From an uncultured Eubacteriales bacterium (lineage in GTDB: Bacteria; Bacillota; Clostridia; Christensenellales; Pumilibacteraceae), in the NCBI GenBank assembly GCA_900543755.1, contig UQSP01000048.1, forward strand, positions 1 through 13,723: 13,723 bases of DNA, read 5' to 3'. Shown here piece by piece: positions 1-5,925 of this stretch. Below the pieces are notes generated by a model. It was not told where the DNA came from. It saw only the letters and a program-made list of their open reading frames with translations, and did no database searches. The position numbers and the translations under genes were made by a program. Each line of letters starts with the position of its first letter. Position 1 is the stretch's first letter.

Positions 1-46
1 AGATCTGCGCATGTCTCGTGGGCTCGGAGATGTGTATAAGAGACAG
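1..46 (+). other. Synthetic Nextera-type (i7/Read 2) adapter, left end
   Basis: Non-biological sequence. Positions 1-4 (AGAT) match the end of the Illumina P7 oligo, 5-12 (CTGCGCAT) are an 8-base i7 index, 13-27 are the Read 2 linker, and 28-46 are the Tn5 mosaic end AGATGTGTATAAGAGACAG. The right end of the window carries the reverse complement with the same index. Genomic sequence starts at 47. An ORF opening at 18 inside the adapter is an artefact. Confidence 0.98.
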
Positions 47-2756
47 GTATAATGTCCAGCATCGAAGTGAACTGCGAAAAAAGCAGAATTTTATGTCCGC
101 CCTCCGTAGCCGTCTCGATAAGCTCCATACACGCTTCCAGCTTAGCGGAGTTGCCTTTATAATCGGGATACACAAGCGAAGGGTCGCAGCAAATCTGTCT
201 TAATTTGGTAAGCATACTAAGCACAACCACGCGGCTTATATCGGGAGTAACGCGCATACTGTCGCGCACAAGCGCCAGATTCGCGGCATAAACGTCCTTT
301 TGCTCCCCCTCTAAAGGAGAATTTATTACGCTTTCCGTTTTAGCGGGAAGTTCCTTAAGAACGTCGGCTTTAAGGCGGCGCAGAATAAAAGGTCTTACTA
401 TTCTTTTCAATCTCTCCGTAGCTGCCCTGTCGCCGTGCACGATATCCGATTCGTACTTATCCTTAAAGGAGTTGTAATTTTTCAGATACATGGGCATTAT
501 GAAGTCGAATATGGACCACAGCTCTCCAAGATTGTTTTCTATGGGCGTTCCCGTCAGTGCGAAACGGTGTTTTGCCCGTATTTTTTTGACGGAAACGGCG
601 TTTTTGGTTTCGGGATTTTTTATGAACTGCGCCTCGTCGGCTACGGCATAATCGAACTCGATGTCTTTATAAAGCTCCCAGTCTCTGCGAATAAGGTCGT
701 ACGAAGTTATCACAACGTCGGCGTCCGTTATATTGCGGATAATTTCTTTGCGTTCCTCCTGAGTCCCCATGACGGTGACCGCCTTAAGCGACGGCGCGAA
801 CTTTTTAATCTCCCCCGCCCAGTTAAGCATAAGCGTAGTGGGACAAACGATTATGGCGGTTGACTTTTCCTCAAGCAGAAGCGCAATCATCTGCAAAGAT
901 TTACCCAAGCCCATGTCGTCGGCGAGAATACCGCCGAAATTATTGTCCTTAAGCATCTTAAGCCAACGATAACCTGTTTTCTGATAATTGCGCATGACAA
1001 GCTTAAGCGATTCGGGAACGTCTATGTCCGCGTTTTCCACGCTTTCCAGCGACTTTATAAGCGACTTGAAAGCACTGTCGCGGCTTAGGGCAAAAAAGCC
1101 CTGCTTAAGCTCGTCCCCCACGAAAGGCGCGTAAAATTTGGGCATTTCGAAGCCGCCGTCCGTAATTTTGGCTACTTCCAGAATTTCTCCCAAAGCCTCT
1201 ATGGAATTGTCTTCGAGATTGACAAAGCCGCCGCCCAGCCTTATATATTTCTTCTTTTCGCGATAAGCGCTTAAAATGGCCCTGATTTCGTCCTGAGTGT
1301 ATCCGTCCGCGGATAACTGAAGATTAAGAAGGTCTCCGCTTAGCCTTACGCCGACGTGGATACGGGGCGACTGACGAATGCGCAGTTTTTTCATGTTTTC
1401 GGAAACGAAAACTTCCGCATAGCCGAAAAGCTCCTTTATCCCCTCGGACAGAAAAACAAAAATTTCCTCCTCGTCGTCGATATAAAGGTCGGGATAATGT
1501 CTGAAATATCTTGCCAATGCTCCTCGAAGCGCGTTTTCGCTGTCCCAGTCACGCACGAAATCGCCGCGTATAACATCAGAAAAAAGGTCAATGCCGTGGT
1601 CGTCGTAACTCGCTTTGACGTCCGCAACGATTTCGCCGTCTTTTTCACTGATATAAATTTTGCAGACAAAAGGCGCCGCCTCGTAAACGGACAAGTCCGT
1701 CCCGTCGCTTTCCGTATCTATAAATCCGCTTACCTGAGTGACTACGCTGTTGTAAAACTGACTCATGTCGCTTTCCGCCACAAACAGCTTTTTCTTTAAG
1801 GCTATGGTATCCATAAACGCACGGGACACGGAGGCAAACTCGTCGCTTACCCTGTAAATGCGGTTTTCAATCAGGATATATTCGTAGTCTTTTCCCTTGA
1901 TAAATCGGTACTCGGTATCGCTGAGGGAAATATCGAACCCCTCATCCGCCTTTTTTATGGACATTTTTATGGGAAGCGTCGAAGAAAACGGCGCTACAAG
2001 CACCAAATCGCTTTTGCCGAGGTTAATAAGCGAACCCTCGTAAAGAGCGAAAAATTCGTCCACGTCGCTGTTTAAAAGCCTTAGTTCGTCCTTATATTTA
2101 TGAAAAGCAGGATTCAGTTCCGCTTTTTCCTGATAACATTTTATAATAAACTTTATTAGTTTTACACTGCCGTCGGTAAAATTATCAAGCGCGTGATACA
2201 ACTCGAGGTCCACGCCGTAGCGCCTGTACCCGCACGCAAGCACACAGGAAACGAAATCCGAAACGTCCTTAAGATTGTATTGTTTTTTGTTACCTATCGT
2301 AAACCGTAAGGAAACTTGGTCGTCAGAAAGCTCCAGATGCGGAATAAGTTCGGTTTTAACGGCGTCGGCGGTTATAAACCGACGGTGTTTTTTCTTGTTG
2401 TATTCCGAAATAAGGGAAAGCGCGCCCACGTCCGTCTTTTTCCTGAAAGCCGACTCTCTGACCTGCGGATTGCGTTCCTCGTATGAAAGCGCGGCGGCAA
2501 CGATATGTTTGCACGGACCGCTTTCGAGATTGAACTTATCGCAGTCGCAGCTGTAATCGTAAAGCCCGCCCTGCTCGTCAAACGTAATTTTGCACTGGTA
2601 AAGCCTGTCCCCTTCCACGGTAGCGTAAATATCGAACTTTCCGTTGTCCGACGCGGAAGAAACGTTTTTAACCTTGTTGTCGTAAAATTTTTTTTTGCCG
2701 GAGGAAAACTCCTCCCCCTGAGTCTCGTTGTACAAAGCGTCAAAATCGAAAAACAT
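47..2756 (-). CDS. SWIM zinc-finger SNF2-family DNA-dependent ATPase/helicase, 3' end cut by adapter
   Basis: 903 codons are open from ATG 2756 down to the left adapter; the stop is missing. An SD GGAGAGG (2760-2766) supports the start. An N-terminal SWIM zinc-binding motif C-x-C-x9-C-x-H lies at residues 70-84. A long middle region resembles bacterial SNF2-associated domains, and the SNF2 ATPase lobe starts near residue 590. Walker A is GLGKS with K619, the Walker B box is DEAQ (707-710), and motif III is TGTPIEN (735-741). The second RecA lobe has begun (ILLFSQFTSMLDII, 890-903), but motifs V and VI lie beyond the fragment; bacterial relatives usually run to about 1050-1100 residues. SNF2 proteins translocate on double-stranded DNA and remodel protein-DNA complexes. 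The bacterial SWIM-SNF2 type has no firmly assigned role that I can name. It is transcribed from its own promoter, divergently from mgtE. Confidence 0.95.
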
Positions 2757-2851
2757 AATCCTCTCCGTCGCGACAAAAAATACGTTATGCCCGCGCGCTT
2801 TTCCGTTTTCATACGCAAAAAACGGACGCGATATTCCGAGCGTATTTAAGT

Positions 2852-2880
2852 ATTATACCACGTTTTTGCAGATTTTTCAA
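2852..2880 (-). promoter_or_regulatory. Promoter of the SNF2 gene (extended -10)
   Basis: On the minus strand, TTGAAA (2875-2880), a 17-nt spacer and TATAAT (2852-2857) preceded by TGG form a near-consensus housekeeping promoter with an extended -10. The expected start is near 2845, giving a 5' UTR of about 89 nt. That UTR contains a 7-bp hairpin (CCGTTTT/AAAACGG, 2803-2809 with 2819-2825). It is divergent from the mgtE promoter, with the two -35 boxes about 50 bp apart. Confidence 0.8.
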
Positions 2881-2932
2881 GAGGAAACGCACTGTTTTTA
2901 GCCTGATTTACGTTATTCGGAGCAAAAAAGAG

Positions 2933-2961
2933 TTGACTTAAACGAGAAAAATTCATATACT
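2933..2961 (+). promoter_or_regulatory. Promoter of the mgtE leader transcript
   Basis: TTGACT (2933-2938), a 17-nt spacer and TATACT (2956-2961) match the housekeeping consensus at 5/6 positions in each box with ideal spacing. The expected start is near 2968, so the mgtE transcript would carry a leader of about 187 nt. That is long enough for regulation in the leader, which is separately annotated. Confidence 0.8.
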
Positions 2962-2998
2962 GAAAGGGAAATACATAAAAGGAGGACGGAAGCAACAA

Positions 2999-3088
2999 AT
3001 GGACGCCGGAAGCAGTAGAAGCGCGGATCCCCCCGGGACGGACTTAAACGGGACGTTTGTTTTTCCGCGCCCCGAAATACAGTTCTGA
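2999..3088 (+). CDS. Putative 29-aa leader peptide upstream of mgtE
   Basis: This short ORF (ATG 2999, TGA 3086-3088) lies about 30 nt after the predicted transcript start. A strong SD core AAAAGGAGG (2977-2985) precedes it, but the 13-nt spacing is longer than ideal. The peptide includes ADPPGTD (residues 9-15) and PRPE (23-26). Asp/Glu-Pro runs are the feature by which the E. coli MgtL leader is known to destabilise ribosomes at low magnesium; here the resemblance is compositional only, without sequence homology that I can show. It is in the same frame as mgtE, separated by three in-frame stops (TGA 3086, TAA 3092, TGA 3113). Its codons 21-24 form one arm of competing RNA stems. It could instead be a chance ORF with the AGGAGG serving no gene. 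Confidence 0.4.
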   Translation: MDAGSSRSADPPGTDLNGTFVFPRPEIQF

Positions 3089-3151
3089 CCCCAATAACCA
3101 CGCTTGACTTTCTGACAGGCCGTATGCGGAAACGCAGGTTGCGGAAAGAAG
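3021..3151 (+). promoter_or_regulatory. Candidate RNA switch: mutually exclusive stems around the mgtE SD
   Basis: The segment around 3060-3070 can pair in two ways. Stem A pairs GCGCGGA (3021-3027) with TCCGCGC (3064-3070), 7 perfect pairs. Stem B pairs TTTTTCCGC (3060-3068) with GCGGAAAGA (3141-3149), 9 pairs with one G-U, covering the weak mgtE SD GGAAAGAAG (3143-3151). A second GCGGAAA (3126-3132) offers a decoy partner. A small hairpin AAACG-GGA-CGTTT sits at 3046-3058. The upstream ORF overlaps the left arms, so ribosomes on it would influence the choice. I see no conserved M-box (ykoK) sequence blocks. Pairings were found by eye, without energy calculation. Confidence 0.4.
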
Positions 3152-3162
3152 AACATGTTTGA
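3124..3162 (+). CDS. Possible 12-codon basic mini-ORF overlapping the mgtE start
   Basis: ATG 3124 to TGA 3160-3162 would encode MRKRRLRKEEHV. It overlaps the first codons of mgtE in another frame, an arrangement that can couple translation of the two. Only a weak CAGG lies upstream as SD. It may be a chance ORF; I list it because it sits exactly over the mgtE initiation region and the leader lacks a strong mgtE SD. Confidence 0.15.
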   Translation: MRKRRLRKEEHV

Positions 3163-4834
3163 AGAATTACGCAGGCTTTTAAGCGCAAAGGATTTTGACG
3201 CGCTGGCAAAAAGCCTTAAAGACGCTGACGCAAATGAGCTGGCCGCATTTTTTGCGGAATTGAGCAAAGAGGATTTCGATGAGGTTTGTCGCGGACTCCG
3301 CGCGGAGGACACCGCGGATTTTTTGGTGCGCCTTGAGGACAGCGAGCTGAAAGAGCGCATTATTTCCGCCCTTAAGGACCGTGAACTTAAGGAAGTCATG
3401 GACGAGATTTCCGTGGACGACACTTTGGAAATCATCGAAGAAATGCCGACGGACGTAATAAGACGTATCGCCGAAGAAGACGAAATTTTAAAACTTCTGG
3501 AAGAAAGAAACTTCGTCGTGCTTAAACCGCTTTTAAAAGAGTTTAACCCCACCGACCTTGCCGCGGTTTTGGACGAGGTACCCAAAGAAGACGTCGTGCT
3601 TACTTTCCGCCTTCTTCCCAAAGAGCTTGCCGCGGAAACCTTTGTGGAAATGAGCAGCGACAGCAAGCAGGCGCTTATACGCTCGCTTAACGACTTAGAG
3701 CTTAAAGCCGTAATGGACGAGCTTTTTCTGGACGATACCGTCGACCTTATCGAGGAAATGCCCGCAAACGTCGTAAAAAGAATTATCGCCCAGTCCGACA
3801 GCGAAACGCGAGCATACATCAACGAAATTCTTAAATACCCGAAAGACAGCGCCGGAAGCATAATGACCATCGAGTTTGTTTCGCTTAACATCTCGATGAC
3901 GGTGGCGGCGGCGTTTGACAGGATAAGAAAAACGGGCGTCGACAAAGAAACCATTTACACTATGTACGTCACCGACGATAAGAAAAAACTTATCGGTACG
4001 GTTTCCGCCAAAGATTTGCTGCTTGCGCCGCGCGATGCGCGTATAGGCGACATCATGAACGAAAACGTCATTTACGTCGACACCATGACCGACAAAGAAG
4101 AAGTTTCCAACATGATAGCAAAGTACGGCTTTCTTGCCATGCCGGTAGTAGACGGCGAACAGCGTCTTGTGGGTATCGTCACCGTAGACGACGCTATTCA
4201 GATAATGCAGGACGAAAGCACGGAAGATATCGCGAAAATGAGCGCCGTCACCCCCTCCGATAAACCTTACCTTAAAACAGGCATATTCAGAATATGGCTT
4301 AACCGCGTGCCGTGGCTGCTGATTCTTATGGTGTCCGCAACGTTTACGGGAATAATAATTTCTTCCAACGAGGAAACGCTTAATATGCCCGTATACGGCA
4401 TCATTCTCACCGCGTGCATACCAATGCTTATGGATACGGGCGGAAACGCGGGTTCTCAGGCTTCGGTAACCATTATCCGAGGTATAGCCTTGGGCGAATT
4501 GCGATTCAGGGACATAGGCAAAGTCATCTGGAAAGAGGCGCGCGTTTCCATTCTTCTGGGGCTTACGCTGGCGGCGGCTTGCTTTATAAAGCTCATGGCG
4601 ATAGATATGCTTTGGAAAGTGGACAACGGACTTCTTGTGGCTTTTGTCGTGTGTCTATCGATGTTTCTGACCATAGTGCTTGCAAAACTCATAGGCTGCA
4701 TACTTCCGCTTGTGGCAAAAAAATTCCGCCTTGACCCCGCGGTGGTTGCAAGCCCGTTTATCACCACCATCGTCGACGCGCTGTCCCTTACCATCTACTG
4801 CTTTATAGCCGTAAACATGCTGGGCGCATTATAA
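3155..4834 (+). CDS. mgtE: Magnesium transporter/channel MgtE with duplicated N-terminal domain
   Basis: MgtE is a dimeric Mg2+-gated inner-membrane channel that imports magnesium; its cytosolic N and CBS domains sense intracellular Mg2+ and close the pore. Residues 4-109 and 110-216 are two tandem copies of the acidic superhelical MgtE N domain (for example LKEVMDEISVDDTLEIIEEMP at 78-98 against LKAVMDELFLDDTVDLIEEMP at 183-203, offset 105). CBS1 covers about 233-291 and CBS2 about 297-357. A connecting helix leads to a five-helix membrane domain (about 379-559) with the pore signature PMLMDTGGNAGSQAS (423-437) and the conserved TTIVDALSL (537-545). The family usually has about 450 residues, and the extra roughly 105 are accounted for by the duplication. 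No alternative in-frame start lies between the stop at 3113 and ATG 3155. The SD is weak (GGAAAGAAG). It is monocistronic, with its own promoter and leader. Confidence 0.96.
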   Translation: MFEELRRLLSAKDFDALAKSLKDADANELAAFFAELSKEDFDEVCRGLRAEDTADFLVRLEDSELKERIISALKDRELKEVMDEISVDDTLEIIEEMPTDVIRRIAEEDEILKLLEERNFVVLKPLLKEFNPTDLAAVLDEVPKEDVVLTFRLLPKELAAETFVEMSSDSKQALIRSLNDLELKAVMDELFLDDTVDLIEEMPANVVKRIIAQSDSETRAYINEILKYPKDSAGSIMTIEFVSLNISMTVAAAFDRIRKTGVDKETIYTMYVTDDKKKLIGTVSAKDLLLAPRDARIGDIMNENVIYVDTMTDKEEVSNMIAKYGFLAMPVVDGEQRLVGIVTVDDAIQIMQDESTEDIAKMSAVTPSDKPYLKTGIFRIWLNRVPWLLILMVSATFTGIIISSNEETLNMPVYGIILTACIPMLMDTGGNAGSQASVTIIRGIALGELRFRDIGKVIWKEARVSILLGLTLAAACFIKLMAIDMLWKVDNGLLVAFVVCLSMFLTIVLAKLIGCILPLVAKKFRLDPAVVASPFITTIVDALSLTIYCFIAVNMLGAL

Positions 4835-4837
4835 AAG

Positions 4838-4867
4838 TTGACAGTAAACAATCAGGTTCGGTATTTT
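4838..4867 (+). promoter_or_regulatory. Weak candidate promoter after mgtE
   Basis: A perfect TTGACA (4838-4843) starts 4 nt after the mgtE stop and is followed at 18 nt by TATTTT (4862-4867). A second possible pair, TTGCGA (4882-4887) and a perfect TATAAT (4903-4908), has a short 15-nt spacer. Either would direct transcription across 4870-5094, which holds no credible gene and ends at a strong terminator. In AT-rich DNA such matches arise easily by chance. Confidence 0.25.
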
Positions 4868-4976
4868 ATTTAATAATTTTCTTGCGATAAACATTAACCT
4901 TTTATAATATTGCTGTGCAAAAAAGTCAAAAAGATTAAATGCGCAATAAAGCTATCCGTAACACCGACAAAAAAAC

Positions 4977-5021
4977 AAAGACTTAAGTAAATCATTAAAA
5001 GCAAAACTTTATTAAGTCTTT
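4977..5021 (-). terminator. Long AT-rich hairpin, possible second terminator
   Basis: AAAGACTTAA (4977-4986) pairs with TTAAGTCTTT (5012-5021). The stem continues past a bulged G with TAAA (4988-4991) against TTTA (5008-5011), giving 14 pairs around a 16-nt loop. Read on the minus strand it is followed by GTTTTTTTG, so it could act as a back-up terminator for the minus-strand genes. On the plus strand no T-run follows. Confidence 0.45.
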
Positions 5022-5059
5022 TGAAGTAAACACGTCGCCAGAATATACAGTTTATCAAA

Positions 5060-5094
5060 AAAAACCTTTCCTCATTAACTCGGGAAAGGTTTTT
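5060..5094. terminator. Bidirectional intrinsic terminator between convergent genes
   Basis: AAAAACCTTTCC (5060-5071) and GGAAAGGTTTTT (5083-5094) form a perfect 12-bp stem with an 11-nt loop. T-rich tracts follow on both strands (ACTTTATTTTTTC on plus; a run of eight T including stem bases on minus). It lies immediately after the stop of the minus-strand small membrane protein and 226 bp after the mgtE stop, so it can end both converging transcripts. Confidence 0.88.
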
Positions 5095-5097
5095 ACT

Positions 5098-5280
5098 TTA
5101 TTTTTTCTTTATCGGGACAGCCGGCAATATTACGGCAACCGCAAGATAAAATCCGTAAACCGTATAGGTAATCGTATTGCTCCACGGAAAACTCGTTTCG
5201 GGATGAAAAAGCGCATAAGCGATAAACGCCGCGGCAAAAAGCAGCATAAAAATTCCGACTGTCCTTAAAATTTTTTTCAT
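5098..5280 (-). CDS. Small two-helix membrane protein, function unknown
   Basis: This 60-residue protein has a short basic N-terminus (MKKILRT), two hydrophobic segments (about residues 8-25 and 38-55) and a KKK C-terminus, consistent with a small integral membrane protein with both ends in the cytoplasm. I recognise no family. It follows the DUF2188 gene by 18 bp, so the two are probably co-transcribed, and a strong terminator follows directly. Unusually, the 18-bp gap contains no Shine-Dalgarno sequence and is nearly all A and T. Translation may depend on coupling with the gene upstream. The ATG at 5280 is the only start that keeps the first helix intact. Confidence 0.7.
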   Translation of the reverse strand: MKKILRTVGIFMLLFAAAFIAYALFHPETSFPWSNTITYTVYGFYLAVAVILPAVPIKKK

Positions 5281-5298
5281 AAAAAATATTTTTGGAAG

Positions 5299-5826
5299 TT
5301 ACTGTCTGTCGTAACGCTGTTTGCGGATTTTACCGTCTTTTTTATGAATAGTGATGGAGCCGTCCTGATTTTCGGCTTTTTCCTTTGCAAAAGCAATGGC
5401 CTCCGCCTGGGTGTCGAAAAGCTTAAGCGCTTTAGAGCCTTTTGCGAATTTCACCTGCCATTTACCGTCTTCACGGAAAGATACGTGATAATTTCTGGGA
5501 CGGACTTTTCCGTCAGCTTCCTCTTCAGGCTCCTGCCCGCCAGCCGAAGAAACGTTTTCGATGCTTTCATCCGCTTCATTCGAGGTTGCCGAAACGCGTT
5601 TTTCGTTTTCTTGGACTTTTGCCGGCTTATCCTCAATTATTTCCGTTTCTACGGCCTTTATATCGGATTTAACAGGCTGCGCAGCGTAATTTTTATTCTT
5701 TTTTGCCTCTTTTGCGGCTTTTCGCTCTTGCTTGAGTCTTAACTTTTCGGCTTTCCTCGCCTCTTTAGCGCGAAGCTTAGCCCTTTTTTTACCTTCTTTA
5801 ATTCTTCTTTTCTCTTCTTTAGTCAT
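5299..5826 (-). CDS. DUF2188 domain protein with basic coiled-coil-like N-terminus
   Basis: The protein has 175 residues starting at ATG 5826. A GGAGG SD lies 9 nt upstream; a longer frame from TTG 5859 would place that SD inside its own codons. Residues 1-47 are extremely rich in Lys, Arg, Ala and Glu and probably form a charged single helix or coiled coil. Residues 48-107 are an acidic, low-complexity linker. Residues 112-169 match the DUF2188 fold pattern: NYHV opening, GKWQVK, the FDTQAEAIAFAKE helix and an ITIHKKDGKIRKQ end. DUF2188 has no established biochemical role. The opposite charges of the tail and linker suggest nucleic-acid or ribosome association, which is inference only. Its promoter is at 5891-5920, and the small membrane protein gene follows at 18 bp. 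Confidence 0.85.
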   Translation of the reverse strand: MTKEEKRRIKEGKKRAKLRAKEARKAEKLRLKQERKAAKEAKKNKNYAAQPVKSDIKAVETEIIEDKPAKVQENEKRVSATSNEADESIENVSSAGGQEPEEEADGKVRPRNYHVSFREDGKWQVKFAKGSKALKLFDTQAEAIAFAKEKAENQDGSITIHKKDGKIRKQRYDRQ

Positions 5827-5890
5827 GGTTATATGCCTCCGAAACAAAGGTTTACGCAAATTTAGACGTAAGCCGACTATCTTTTTTTAT

Positions 5891-5920
5891 ATTATACCAC
5901 AATTTTCTACCGTAAGACAA
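5891..5920 (-). promoter_or_regulatory. Promoter of the DUF2188 gene (extended -10)
   Basis: On the minus strand, TTGTCT (5915-5920), an 18-nt spacer and TATAAT (5891-5896) preceded by TGG form this promoter. The decamer GTGGTATAAT is identical to that of the SNF2 promoter. The predicted start near 5884 gives a leader of about 58 nt. The -35 box lies just past the stop of the radical SAM gene, so this gene pair can be expressed independently of it. Confidence 0.75.
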
Positions 5921-5925
5921 TGTTT

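Noticed and set aside
2372..2818. 148-aa minus-strand frame overlapping the start of the SNF2 gene
   Set aside because: It is out of frame with the SNF2 gene, which has the SD, SWIM motif and catalytic motifs. The translation is low-quality Arg/Thr-rich sequence.
3025..3037. GGATCC followed by CCCCGGG resembling a cloning-vector polylinker (BamHI-SmaI)
   Set aside because: It has six C residues where the common vector polylinker has five, the flanks do not match vector sequence, and it forms part of the leader ORF and stem. Chance similarity is more likely.
2962..3154. M-box (ykoK) magnesium riboswitch before mgtE
   Set aside because: Expected because many Gram-positive mgtE genes have one, but the conserved blocks of that riboswitch were not found in the leader. 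A covariance search would settle it.
2953..3954. Long minus-strand open frame (333 aa) opposite the leader and mgtE
   Set aside because: It is antisense to well-conserved mgtE codons. Its Ser/Leu-rich translation is the mirror of acidic, Glu/Asp/Lys-rich codons, and it has no SD or family match.
4939..4986. 15-codon plus-strand ORF (starting MRNKAIRNTDKK) in the mgtE 3' intergenic region
   Set aside because: It has no SD, lies in AT-rich DNA, and its end overlaps a hairpin arm.
5827..5859. Upstream TTG start for the DUF2188 gene
   Set aside because: The GGAGG ribosome binding site for ATG 5826 would lie inside the extended frame.
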